Source of the DNA: Archegozetes longisetosus | Lineage: Eukaryota > Arthropoda > Arachnida > Sarcoptiformes > Trhypochthoniidae | Direction of reading: 5' to 3' | Length of the DNA stretch: 64,000 bases | Assembly (NCBI GenBank): GCA_018873245.2 | Contig: JAEMBT020000017.1 | Location: forward strand, 62,001 to 126,000 | Shown: positions 17,477 through 27,511 of the stretch, one piece after another | Layout: each line of letters starts with the position of its first letter | Numbering within the stretch: position 1 is the first letter of the stretch | Position numbers and translations under genes: made by a program | The notes under the pieces: model-generated | The model's database searches: none | What the model was told of the DNA's origin: nothing | What the model saw: only the letters and a program-made list of their open reading frames with translations

Positions 17477-20350
17477 ATGGAAACCAGATCCAAGTCCTTG
17501 ACGAGACTTCAGTCCTCAGCAGCTAATCAAATCCAATTATCAACTGCTAACACTTCAACGACCAACACATCAAACTCGACGCCCACAATGTCGAACACAA
17601 ATACAACGTCGCAAATGGTCGCTACTTCCGATCCAAAAATGCCAAAATTTAACGGCAAAACAGAAGGACTTCCAATTGAATCATTTTTAATCATTTTCGA
17701 GTCTCTCTTTGACAGACTTTCAGACGATGAAAAACGTCGCAAAATCGTTGGTTATCTGGAAGGAGACGCAGCACATACTTACGCAATCGAAGTGCTTTCA
17801 AATCAGTCAGTCTTATGGCCTGATGCTAAGCAGAAACTCATTCAACGCTTCGGTCACTCCGAAATACCTCCAGTAGTCGCTGCCAGCCGACGAAGACTTC
17901 AAAGATCAGAGCAAATAAAGGACTATTATGACGACAAGACTCGAATACTTCGTCGTATCTCAGGACTTTCCGAAGCACACATGTCCGACTTTCTTACGGA
18001 AGGACTACCAGAGAGTTACACAACTTACTTTTATGGCCGACGCTTCACAAACACCTCTGAATGGCTACGTCTGGCTCAAGACATTGAAGCAGACTCTCAA
18101 CGTCGTACAAGTCATCAACAAAACCGGAGCCAAGGATCAAATCATTTCTCAAGGACTGATCGCACATCACAACAGCATTCAAATCGGAATCAAAAACACA
18201 ACAATCAGTCAAACAATCGCAACAAAAGGCCGCCCTATGCATGCAAAATATGCCGAGACAAGGGTCTGACTGAATACCACTGGCATTCAGAATGTCCAAA
18301 CAAGCCAAACACTACTGACACATCACAACCACAGGTCACTCAAGAATCCACTTCAACATCAATGAATAATTTCATCCGACGCCAAGTCATGACATCACAA
18401 TTAGCATCGAGTCAAGACATAGTTCTCATCCCATCCCGAATTGGTAGATTCGAACTCAGCGCATTTGCAGATATTGGTTCTACAGTAAACATTATGGCAA
18501 CACATGTGGCAAAAATACTCAAATTGAGACCTAACAGACGAAACGCACAACAGATACTTCTAGCGAAAGGAACAGCAAAAACTCTCGGATCAGTCACTTT
18601 TGACTTGACAATCAATCATATGACGCGAACGATCACAGCCCAAGTACTCGACGGATTTCAATACACGCTTCTTATGTCTTTGTCAACACTTGGAGACTTC
18701 AAAATCATTATTGACACCGAAAAGCGAAGTGCTTGCTTCAAAACACAAAAACAAGCGTCGACTCAAACCACTCATAAAGCCAGAGCTGTCTGCCATTTCA
18801 TGAAGACCATTGACATTAAGAATACTTCTCAACAAAAGAAATCATTTAAAGACATAAAACATTATCAGATATCAAACCTCACGAAAATGCGAAATGTTGA
18901 GTCACTTCTCACCGAATTTCAACAACTTTTTGCAGCCAACTCAACAGACTTAGGCCGAATCATCCTTGAAGAGCACAGCATTTCATTGATCGACGATAAA
19001 CCTGTTGCACAACGACCGTATCGTCAGTCACTTCCATTAGCAGCCGAAACTGCACGACAAATCCAGGATCTTCTGGCGAAGGGTCTCATTCGCGAAAGCG
19101 TTTCCCCTTACGCCGCACCTGTGACACTACCGGACAAAAAAGATGGATCCAAACGGTTGTGCATTGACTACCGTCGACTCAATGCGAAGACAGTAGCCGA
19201 TAAGACTCCACTACCCGTTATCGCTGACGTCATAGACAGACTTCGAAACTCAACTGTGTTTTCAAAACTTGATTTTGCATCGGGCTACTGGCAAGTCCCT
19301 ATCAAATCAGAAGATATACCAAAAACAGCATTCGTAACAATGGACGGACACTACGAATGGCTTGTATTACCATTTGGTCTTAAGAACAGTCCAGCCACTT
19401 TCCACCGAGTAGTTCGTAAGATCTTAGGAGATCTCATAAACAATGGAGTCATGAGTTATCTGGACGACATCATAATCTATGCAAAGACACAGTCTGAACA
19501 CAACTTCATCCTCGAAGAAGTTTTTAAACGGCTGTTACGACATAATGCAAGACTAAAACGGGACAAATGCGAATTCTCTAAGAATTCAATTGAATTCTTA
19601 GGTCACATCATTGACGGAAAACAAGTTAGACCTCCACCCGCGAAGACACAAGCAGTTATACAGTATCCGCAGCCGACAAGCATTAAAGAGCTCCAAAGGT
19701 TCTTAGGTCTCGTGAACTACTTACGTGAGTACATTCCGGACATGGCATCCATTACTGAACCTTTAACTCGACTACTTCGCAAGTCAAAAGAATTCATTTG
19801 GTCTATAGAACAGCAAAACTCATTCCAAAAACTAAAGCAAATCATGTCGGAGTTCCCTGTTCGCAACATCTATGATCCAGATCTAGAGTGCGAACTGTAC
19901 ACTGACGCCTCTCTTATTGGACTCGCTGGGATTTTACTTCAAAACCATCACCCAATTGGTTACTACTCTAGAAAGCTTAGTGATGCTGAGACTCGCTATT
20001 CAGCCACAGAACTCGAGTGTCTCGCAGTTCACGACTCAATCAGATACTTCCGCATCTATTTGGAAGGAAGTAAATTCAAAGTCTTTACAGACCATAGGGC
20101 ACTCAAATGGCTTCACAATTTTCACACTACTAAAAGACGTCTATATCACTGGTCCGAAGAGTTATCATTATACACATTCGATATCATACATCGAGCTGGT
20201 AAACATATGGCACATGTCGACGCACTCTCAAGAGCTCCAATCGTTTGTTTTATTCAAAACTCAGACATTATATCAGCCCAAAAGAAGATTTTGAATCTCA
20301 AGTCACATATAACTCTCCCGTTCGAAGCATCAACAACGTACAATCACTAA
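17477..20350 (+). CDS. pol: Gag-protease-RT-RNase H polyprotein of element C
   Basis: 957 codons from the first ATG (METRSKSLTRLQ). Domains in order: Ser/Thr/Asn-rich start; capsid-like helices (about 50-190); zinc finger CX2C...HX4C beginning at Cys about 254 (CKICRDKG...HWHSEC); aspartic protease with FADIGST at about residue 328, where most relatives have D-T/S-G; RT with YLDD at about residue 661; RNase H with YTDAS at about 808 and TDHRALKWL; DALSRAP near the end. Gag and pol share one frame. The last 35 codons overlap the next frame (20245-20811), where reading should switch to reach integrase. Confidence 0.9.
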   Translation: METRSKSLTRLQSSAANQIQLSTANTSTTNTSNSTPTMSNTNTTSQMVATSDPKMPKFNGKTEGLPIESFLIIFESLFDRLSDDEKRRKIVGYLEGDAAHTYAIEVLSNQSVLWPDAKQKLIQRFGHSEIPPVVAASRRRLQRSEQIKDYYDDKTRILRRISGLSEAHMSDFLTEGLPESYTTYFYGRRFTNTSEWLRLAQDIEADSQRRTSHQQNRSQGSNHFSRTDRTSQQHSNRNQKHNNQSNNRNKRPPYACKICRDKGLTEYHWHSECPNKPNTTDTSQPQVTQESTSTSMNNFIRRQVMTSQLASSQDIVLIPSRIGRFELSAFADIGSTVNIMATHVAKILKLRPNRRNAQQILLAKGTAKTLGSVTFDLTINHMTRTITAQVLDGFQYTLLMSLSTLGDFKIIIDTEKRSACFKTQKQASTQTTHKARAVCHFMKTIDIKNTSQQKKSFKDIKHYQISNLTKMRNVESLLTEFQQLFAANSTDLGRIILEEHSISLIDDKPVAQRPYRQSLPLAAETARQIQDLLAKGLIRESVSPYAAPVTLPDKKDGSKRLCIDYRRLNAKTVADKTPLPVIADVIDRLRNSTVFSKLDFASGYWQVPIKSEDIPKTAFVTMDGHYEWLVLPFGLKNSPATFHRVVRKILGDLINNGVMSYLDDIIIYAKTQSEHNFILEEVFKRLLRHNARLKRDKCEFSKNSIEFLGHIIDGKQVRPPPAKTQAVIQYPQPTSIKELQRFLGLVNYLREYIPDMASITEPLTRLLRKSKEFIWSIEQQNSFQKLKQIMSEFPVRNIYDPDLECELYTDASLIGLAGILLQNHHPIGYYSRKLSDAETRYSATELECLAVHDSIRYFRIYLEGSKFKVFTDHRALKWLHNFHTTKRRLYHWSEELSLYTFDIIHRAGKHMAHVDALSRAPIVCFIQNSDIISAQKKILNLKSHITLPFEASTTYNH

Positions 20351-20811
20351 TAAAAACCAAACCAAATCTAACTTCAGAACCCGATCAAACTTCAAAACCC
20401 AAACACACTTCAAAATCCGATCATCAAGACTCACAAGACAGGCCCACATTTGCTTCACTCATTAAAACTCCGATTCTCGATCAAACAGTAACTGTCAACA
20501 GATTTGGAAAAACCTTAATACTCGTTCCTCCAACACTTGTAAACAAAATTCTAACTGAAACACATGACAACTCAGGACATCCTGGCATTCGAAAAACACA
20601 GCAAAACATTCAGTTCAAATACTACTGGCCTGAAATGAGACACGATATCCAAACTTATATCCAATCCTGTCATACATGTCAACTCGTAAAACCGTCTTCT
20701 CGCCCAACATTTGGTAAACTCCAACCGATCCCTACTCCGTTATTGCCTCTGGAACTGATCTCCATTGACACTGTAGTAATGGGTGCATCATCCAACAATA
20801 CAAAAAGCTAA
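20245..20811 (+). CDS. pol: Integrase N-terminal zinc domain of element C (shifted frame)
   Basis: Frame -1 relative to the gag-pol ORF. It contains the H2C2 zinc finger (HPGIRKTQQNIQ, then CHTCQLVK) and the first catalytic Asp (ISIDTVVMG). The overlap with the upstream ORF is about 106 bases, and the leading residues are probably not used. The frame ends at 20811 because of one extra A in a run near 20800; the core resumes in the next frame. Confidence 0.85.
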   Translation: MFYSKLRHYISPKEDFESQVTYNSPVRSINNVQSLIKTKPNLTSEPDQTSKPKHTSKSDHQDSQDRPTFASLIKTPILDQTVTVNRFGKTLILVPPTLVNKILTETHDNSGHPGIRKTQQNIQFKYYWPEMRHDIQTYIQSCHTCQLVKPSSRPTFGKLQPIPTPLLPLELISIDTVVMGASSNNTKS

Positions 20812-21544
20812 ATACTTGCAAGTCATCCTTGACCACAGCACCCGCTACGTGTGGGCTAAACCTACACCTACTAATACAGCCGAGGCTGCCATCGGAGCTA
20901 TCCAAGAAGTATTCAAAACTGTTGGTAAACCCAAACGCATATTATCTGATAATGGAAAAAACTTTCGATCCAAGAAGTTTCAACGATTTACAACCCAACA
21001 CGACATCTTAAGATCATTTACAAGCACTTATCATCCACAATGCAATGGCGCTAATGAGAAAGTCAATGATACAATAGTCAAAGGACTCAGGATTGAAACT
21101 CAAATTCATCCTAAACTCAAATGGTCTTCACTTGTCAAAATTGTTGTCAACAATTATAACAATACAGTGCACAGTACCACAGGCTTCACCCCTTCTTATC
21201 TCATGTTTGGTACTGACCGCAATAACACTTCTGGACCCGCATTATCAGAAGCACGTCTTATCGCACAACGACGTTCTGAGGAATTCAAAGCTAGGAAGAA
21301 GTTACAATACGATAAACAACATCCGAATATTGAACTAAAAATTGGAGATCTCGTTAAAAGACGAATCCCTTCAAATCACCCAGACCTGGAGAAACTCACG
21401 GCACGTTTCGAAGCCCCTTTCGAAGTCATTGGAATCACAGGACCAGTCAACGCGCGTATTCGCCACTATCCTGTCAATGGATCTGATCCAACATTGGTTC
21501 ACGTTAGTCAGATCGAACCTTACTTCCTCCGGAACTCGCCTTAA
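20783..21544 (+). CDS. pol: Integrase core and C-terminus of element C
   Basis: Same frame as gag-pol. It carries the second catalytic Asp (LSDNGKNF), Glu (NGANEKVN) and a C-terminal domain with a GPY/F-like segment (FEAPFEVIG). It ends 12 bases before the 3' LTR, with no env. The first few residues overlap the upstream frame and are not part of the domain. Confidence 0.88.
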   Translation: MHHPTIQKAKYLQVILDHSTRYVWAKPTPTNTAEAAIGAIQEVFKTVGKPKRILSDNGKNFRSKKFQRFTTQHDILRSFTSTYHPQCNGANEKVNDTIVKGLRIETQIHPKLKWSSLVKIVVNNYNNTVHSTTGFTPSYLMFGTDRNNTSGPALSEARLIAQRRSEEFKARKKLQYDKQHPNIELKIGDLVKRRIPSNHPDLEKLTARFEAPFEVIGITGPVNARIRHYPVNGSDPTLVHVSQIEPYFLRNSP

Positions 21545-21556
21545 AGCGTCGGAGAG

Positions 21557-21867
21557 TGAGGAGACCTGAGCAATATTTCAATTTTATTTTATTTAAAAAC
21601 AGTGTAATTATTTCACGTCATTAATGTAGTGCTTAGACCTTACAATTTGCGCGCCCAATATCAGTTTTTAAAAAGAAAAGCACACATTAGTCACTTCTTT
21701 GTAAGACACTTTTCCTTCACAATCTATGTAAATAAGCGCCATTTTAACTAAAAATTAATCATTTTTTAATGTATAAATATTTTAAATAAAATTTGAAGCT
21801 TGTTCTAAAATTGCATGTTTTTGTGATCTACGGATCATTCCACACCTCAAAAGAGTCGGTCATCACA
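21557..21867 (+). repeat. 3' LTR of element C
   Basis: Matches 17064-17374 base for base as far as I can read. Confidence 0.95.
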
Positions 21868-21871
21868 AACT

Positions 21872-22254
21872 AAATAACTTCTTACATTTGACGGTTTAAC
21901 ATCCTATAATAATCTATTAATAATTCTTAGTTTAATAAATTTTATTTGCACTAGTATAAAGTTAAATAACTGAATCTATAATAGTACTATTATCTAATTA
22001 TTCCTAAACTAATAAAGGATTTACAAGTGTATTTTTTAAAGTGTTATCTTTGTTACTTCAAAAGAAATCCACTGATAAAATAATTTTTCACATTTGATGT
22101 TTCAAAGACTCCTCTTATTGCTTATTTAACTAGTCTAGTCTAATATCTAATCATCTTCCTAGAGCTTTCAAGAAACTGAATCAATAATATTTTATTTTGC
22201 GGATTTTTCTTTACTGTATATATAGTCTATACATTACAAAAAGCCCGATTAGAT
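21872..22254. other. No gene recognised
   Basis: AT-rich sequence to the right of element C. No open frame, repeat match or motif that I can support. Confidence 0.5.
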
Positions 22255-22480
22255 ATTTCAAGAAAATCTTAACTCCTCCTCATAGTCTTAATAACTCAAA
22301 CTTACAACCTTCCCCCTAAAGTCAACCCAACTTAGTAAAACCTATAAAATGCAAAAAAGCTCTAGGGAACGAAAAGTTCTTATCAATATTTATCTTTAGT
22401 AATTTTGACTAATAAAGTATTTAGAACAATACTCTGTGAGGAGACATTCCTTTATATTGCAATATTTTATAGATATCATA
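22255..22480 (-). repeat. Dispersed repeat R1, copy 1
   Basis: Its reverse complement aligns through about 215 bp with 60395-60610. Landmarks: TATTGCAATATAAA, TGTCTCCTCACAGAG, GGTTTTACTA.GTTGGGT, ACTTTAGGGGGAAGG. Identity looks near 75-80%. No ORF or clear terminal structure. Confidence 0.75.
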
Positions 22481-23005
22481 ATGTAATCTCTTTTAAACTT
22501 TGATTATTAACTATCGATCAATAGTTTATTAATTCTTTAATTATGTTCAATAAAATTACAAACTAAACTTATTTGATATTTGGCAAAATCCAATATTTAC
22601 ATAATATTACCAAAGTAAGTTTAGATTTTGCCTATTATCAAACTATATCATTCGCTAATCTGTTTTATAACATCCGAAATTGAATAAAACTTATATCAAA
22701 ATTAGTTTAGTATATTTATAGTATTTTATTATTTCCTTTCTAAATCTTAAAAATCAAATATCAATTACAATGATTGGTTTTTCATTACCTACTCATAATG
22801 TTAAATTATAGTTTAGGTAATGAAAGACCTAATTAATGTAATTTAACATAAAACACTTATAATTGACAATCATCAAACAAATTATAATTTGAATAAACGA
22901 TATGATTTAGATTTTGATTTACTTTTCGATATCGATTCTTTTTTCTTTAATAATTTTTCTTTAAAATATCTTGTTCTCCTTATCTTATATATATTTTAGA
23001 TAATT
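22481..23005. other. No gene recognised
   Basis: AT-rich, stops in all frames. It ends with ATAATT (23000-23005), the left target duplication of the element that follows. Confidence 0.5.
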
Positions 23006-23225
23006 CGGTTAACCAGGAAGTTTGTGGCACTCGACCATAAAAATCGGGTGATGATGCCATTTGATGGTACTTTATGAGATGAGTCCAAAGAGGTCACCAT
23101 GAGGCTCCGCCCACCCGATATCAAACCACGCCCCTCTTTATTTTAGCCACTCCCACTGACTCCACCCCACAATATGGGTCTCAGTGAGTAGAGTCCATTA
23201 GTAAATGTCGAGTGATTATAGGATG

Positions 23226-24675
23226 GGAGTGCCACAATTCTTCCAAGCACAATTCTTCCATAGCACAATTCTTCCACACTTTTCAATTGATCACAGAATA
23301 TAAGTGATGACCATTTCAAGTCGAATTGACCAACGAATAGTAACTATTGGCCATTTCTATATCAGATGACCTACGGAAGGCAACTGATGGCCATTTTCAA
23401 TTCAGATGGCCTACGGGAAGTAACTTATGGCCATTTCTATATCGGATAACCTACGGGAGACGAACGATGACCATTTCTAATTCAGACCATCTACGGGAAG
23501 TAACTGATGGCCATTTCTATATCAGATGACCTACGGGAGACGAACGATGACCATTTTTAATTCAGACCATCTACGGGAAGTAACTGATGGCCATTTCTTT
23601 ATCAGATGACCTTCGAGAGACGAACGATGACCATTTTCAATTCAGACCACCTACGGGAAGTAACTTATGGCCATTTTTATATCAGATGACCTACGGAAGG
23701 CAACTGATGGCCTAATAACATAAGAAATGGTTATCAGTTACTCATATGTCATCTGAATTGAAAATCGTCATCGGTTTCTTTTCGCGGTTTATCTGATATA
23801 GAAATGGCCATCAGTTAGTTCCCACAGGTCATCTAAGTTGAAAATGGTCATCGATTGCCATCCATAGCTCATCTGATTTAGAAATGACCATCATTCACTC
23901 CCCGTATGTTATCTGAGATGGAAATGGTCATCGTTCCTCTCGGTTTATCTGATATAAAAATTGTCATCGCTTACTCCTCGTAGATCATCTGAATTGAAAA
24001 TAATTATCGGTTCTTCCGTAAGCCATCTGATATCGAAATGGCCATCAGTTGCTTCCCGTAGGTGGTCTGAATTGAAAATGGTCATCAGTTGCCTTCCGTA
24101 GATCATTTGACATAGAAATAGTCATCGCTTACACCTCGTAAATCATCTGAATTGAAAATAATTATCGGTTCTTCCGTAAGCCATCTGATATCGAAATGGC
24201 CATAAGTTACTTCCCTTAGGTGGTCTGAATTAAAAATGGTCATCGTTCGTCTCCCGTAGGTCATCTGATATAGAAATTGCCGTCAGTTACTTCCCGTAGG
24301 TCGCCTGAATTAAAAATGATCACCGTTCGTCTCCCGTAGGCCATCTCATATCGAAATGGTCATAAGTTGCCTTCGGTAGTTCATCTGATATAGAAATGGC
24401 CATAAGTTACTTCCCGTAGGTGGTCTGAATTAAAAATGATCACCGTTCGTCTCCCGTAGGCCATCTGATATCGAAATTGCCATCAGTTGCCTTCCGTAGG
24501 TCATCTGATATAGAAATGGCCAATAGTTACTATTCGTTGGTCAATTCGACTTGAAATGGTCATCACTTATATTCTGTGATCAACTGAAAAGTGTGGAAGA
24601 ATTTTGCGTGGAAGAATTCTGCTATGGAAGAATTGTGCTTGGAAGAATTGTGCATGGAAGAATTGTGGTAGACCC
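23226..24675. mobile_element. Foldback element of tandem-repeat inverted arms
   Basis: A 1.45-kb palindrome with its axis near 23730. Each arm starts with repeats of CACAATTCTTCCA-type sequence. Many tandem units of about 65-80 bp follow, built from GATGGCCATTTCTATATCAG and GACCTACGGGAAGTAACT-type blocks. A 10-bp direct repeat TTATAGGATG flanks it (23216-23225 and 24676-24685). Tandem-repeat arms and a 9-10 bp duplication recall Drosophila FB elements. No coding capacity. Confidence 0.85.
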
Positions 24676-24724
24676 TTATAGGATGCATACTTCCTGAGAA
24701 TTTGACTAAAAACAATGTCAATAT

Positions 24725-25145
24725 TTGATATTAGGGGTACCATTTAATTACCGCGCATATTATAACAAAACCTAAATTTTGCTTTTTAATAAAGTTACGA
24801 AAGTTCAATCAACTATATAATCGTCTTCTTGATGATGATAACTCACCATCTTTCGACTGAATTTTATCCGAACCTCATTGCCCACTAAGATTGATAGGCC
24901 AGGTCTCGGGCTATCTTCGGGACTACGGTCACCGGAACGAAACAGACTACACCATTTCTGGGATTATCGGACATTGTTTGGACACAATTGAGAAATTACT
25001 TTTTGCACTAAATTGATGTCAAATTTATCTACTTTCAATTGAGAAACTGAAACTATTTGCAAACAAATGATTTCCCTACACAGACAACACTAGAAATATA
25101 TATTCAAAATACGCGGCAATTAAATGGTACCACTAATATATTACC
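24725..25145. repeat. Small element with 30-bp inverted ends
   Basis: GATATTAGGGGTACCATTTA (about 24729) is mirrored by TAAATGGTACCACTAATAT (about 25115). The roughly 420-bp unit lies inside the larger element and has no ORF. It may be another nested MITE. Confidence 0.55.
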
Positions 25146-26122
25146 AAAAGAGTTCCGACCTAATCTTTTTGGAATTATATACTAGATAGTGTGCTACTAT
25201 TAGAATTAAAGAGATCGAGTCGGAACCCTTGTGGCAACATTTAGGAATAAGTATTTGAAATTCTTGAATTTTCCAATTATTCTCTCATATAGAGTTAATT
25301 TCACTTTAACGTTAAATACTCTTGATTGCTATCTCTTAGTATGCAAAGTTTCATTAAATTATATTTGCGCATTTTTGAGTTATAAGCGTTTAAAGATTTT
25401 ACATTTTTCGGTTTTGTCTGCTCCCCGTAGCACTTTTTTGAAAATTTCTCCAGTCATTTTGCTTTACTAGTGACCCTCAAGGTTCAAATTTGATCAAAAT
25501 TGGTTGATGGAGTGATTCTCTATGGAAGTACGGAAAACTTTGGTCAAAAATGCCATTTTCGATGTATATTAGTATTGTTAAAAGAGAATTTCCGGAGAAA
25601 TTATCTCGAGAAGCTTTCTAGAAATTTTCTATTCGTTCAGCTCAAAATTATTTTTTAATTTAAGTGATATACAACATTAGCGAGTTTTAAATATTCAAAA
25701 TATCACTTATTTTGGCCTTGGCATTCAAAATAATCACGGCGTAGCAAAAATAGTTTCGAGAAACTTTCTAGAAAGTTTCTCACCAAAACGAAAATTTCTA
25801 AAAATTTTATATCACTAATATATAGCCAATTGGTCGTAGAATAGAGGAGTGTTTTTAATCAAATTCTAAGAAAGTATGCATCCTATCATCACTCGACATT
25901 TACCGATGGACTCTACTCACTGAAACCTTTCTCTTGAGACCCATATTATGGGGTGTAGTCAGTGGGAGTGGCTAAAATAAAAATGGGCGTGGTTCGATAT
26001 CGGGTGGGCGGAGCCTCATGGTGATGATCTCTTTTGACTCGTCTAAAAAAGTACTATCAAATGTCACCAACACCCGATTTTTATGGTGGAGTGTCACAAA
26101 ACTACCCGGTTAACCGATAATT

Positions 26123-26407
26123 TTTTAATATGAAGATGATTTTTTATTGATGAGTTTACCATGCCGATAATTTTTCTTCTAATCTTTTGGCATCTTCTGA
26201 TCCTTTTTAAATATCAGATTCTTCTATTCTTAAGTCTAATGTTTTATGGTAATAATTATCTTTCAAGGATGTTTTAATGAAATATAATTATTAAATTTAA
26301 CTTTATCAAAGGAGTTGTCAGTACTTCGTAGTAAAAAGTGCATAATAACCAAATATGACCAAACTTTCTCTATTAAGACAACTAAAAATTAAGTCTAACG
26401 ATGATAT
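26123..26407. other. No gene recognised
   Basis: Spacer between the inverted-repeat element and the solo LTR. AT-rich, no supported feature. Confidence 0.5.
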
Positions 26408-26856
26408 TGTAAAGTCTGGAATCTTTGGTAGGAGCATCTAAGAAATCGAAACTTTATATATAATCATTTTATTAAACACAACTACAATACAAATTTCATA
26501 AGGTTTCACAGGATTTTTAACACAGGAGAAAAGAGCGAAAAATCTAGGAAAAACGCGACATTTTAAAGGAACAATAGGCGGGTTAAATTGAAAGATACTT
26601 TACAGTGATAGGCTAGACCTTATAAGGTCAATAGCACATTTAGCTAGGATTAGAAGATTGTATAACCAGGACATACTAAGGCAGGTTTCAAGAGTTGAGA
26701 TATACTTATTATCAGCTGTCTTCATAATTTGTACAGCTTAAACATGCATGTGAAGATTTTTTTTGTACGATCAAAAAGTAATCTTTAAATCAGCAATAAA
26801 TTTAGACATCTAATGTGAATTATGAAAATTGAAGTTTAGAAATATAGGTTATCACA
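26408..26856 (-). repeat. Old truncated solo LTR of the A family
   Basis: Aligns over 449 bp with the 497-bp LTR of A/A' at roughly 85% identity. Shared landmarks: GGAACAATAGGCGGGTTAAA, CATAATTTGTACAG. About 50 bp at the LTR start (right side) are missing and no target duplication is seen. It shows the family is older than the two full copies. Confidence 0.85.
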
Positions 26857-26865
26857 AAATTATTA

Positions 26866-27124
26866 TATGCAAATGGTTGGATGCCTGTCGAAGAGAGATT
26901 AAGAAAATGTCTTTTCATGACGGCTCTCCCAAAACCGTATGAAGCTACAACTGAGGTTTTAACAGTAAGTTTAAGTTTTATCTTAATTTTCTCAAAACTT
27001 TTCTAATGCATTTTTTGTTTATGGAATTTTTTAGGAAAAACAAACTGTAGAACGGGGGCTTAGGGAAGCGGAAACATCAGGGCTCCAAAGGAAAAAACTA
27101 AAAGAAACGACTTTCTGTAAGTAG
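26866..27124 (+). pseudogene. Two-exon gene fragment of unknown family
   Basis: An open segment ends at 26964 at a splice donor (ACA/GTAAGT). A 70-bp intron (26965-27034) ends TTTTTTAG, and the frame continues in phase to a TAG at 27122-27124. The protein piece reads GWMPVEERLRKCLFMTALPK and ends in a Lys/Glu-rich helix. The LPKPY pattern faintly recalls retrotransposon gag or a small helical domain, but I do not recognise it. The upstream end abuts the solo LTR, so the gene is probably truncated there. Confidence 0.4.
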
Positions 27125-27167
27125 AGAAACTAAAAAATCAAAAACTAGCTCGGAAAGAAGAGAACTT

Positions 27168-27510
27168 GCGTCAACTGTTAAAGTAACGTTATTATCTTCA
27201 ATTTAGATATTCAGAATAATAATTCTTCTATTTCTTCAATAGCTGTGACCAATTGATTGTCAGTTCCAACAGTTAGTGGAACAGTTGGCCATTTGAGTCT
27301 CGGCAGAGACGGAAGTGCAGAACATGCGTCATTTGGTGAAACAGCACTTTAATTCTTGTTTTCAAGACTCAGAACACTAATTCTTGTAATTCTTCAACAG
27401 CTGTGGCCAATCGGCTGTCAGTTCCGTCGGTCAGTGGAACAGTTGGCAATACAGGTTCTGGCCGAGACGGAAGTGCAGAACTCGCGTCAATCGGTAAAAT
27501 AACATTTTTG
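27168..27510 (-). repeat. Coding-like tandem repeat, about 155-bp unit
   Basis: Two full units (about 27211-27350 and 27369-27509) and a partial third edge (27168-27205). On the minus strand both full units encode the same pattern (ALPSRPE..LPTVPLTDGTD, then AVEELQEL) and both stop after Phe. They are about 78% alike and keep the frame, so they look like duplicated 3' coding exons. The 77-codon frame 27369-27602 covers one unit. Confidence 0.5.
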
Positions 27511-27511
27511 C

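Larger units (their letters stand above)
17064..21867 (+). mobile_element. Gypsy-type LTR retrotransposon C, 4.8 kb
   Basis: 311-bp LTRs (17064-17374 and 21557-21867) that look identical by eye, flanked by an AACT target duplication (17060-17063 and 21868-21871). One gag-pol reading region without env. Identical LTRs suggest a recent insertion. Two one-base frame breaks (in the overlap 20245-20350, and near 20800) interrupt pol. Codon use is less AT-rich than in element A. It lies immediately beyond the PolB relic and may have truncated it. Confidence 0.96.
23006..26116. mobile_element. 3.1-kb terminal-inverted-repeat element (non-autonomous)
   Basis: Inverted arms of about 225-245 bp, 23006-23230 and 25870-26116, begin CGGTTAACC and share GTGGCACTC, ATAAAAATCGGGTG and GCTCCGCCCACCCGATATC. 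ATAATT flanks both ends (23000-23005 and 26117-26122), a probable 6-bp target duplication; 7-8 bp with a mismatch is also possible. No transposase frame is seen. The interior holds a foldback element (23226-24675) and another inverted repeat near 24725-25140. Superfamily not assigned. Confidence 0.85.

Noticed and set aside
23347..23529. 60-codon ORF in the foldback repeat
   Set aside because: It arises from the tandem units being nearly a multiple of three; no start context or protein character.
23226..24675. CRISPR-like array of regularly spaced repeats
   Set aside because: The repeats are tandem without unique spacers and are arranged as a palindrome in a eukaryotic context.
25231..25470. 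79-codon ORF in the TIR element
   Set aside because: Low-complexity hydrophobic frame from AT-rich sequence, with no conserved neighbour or start context.
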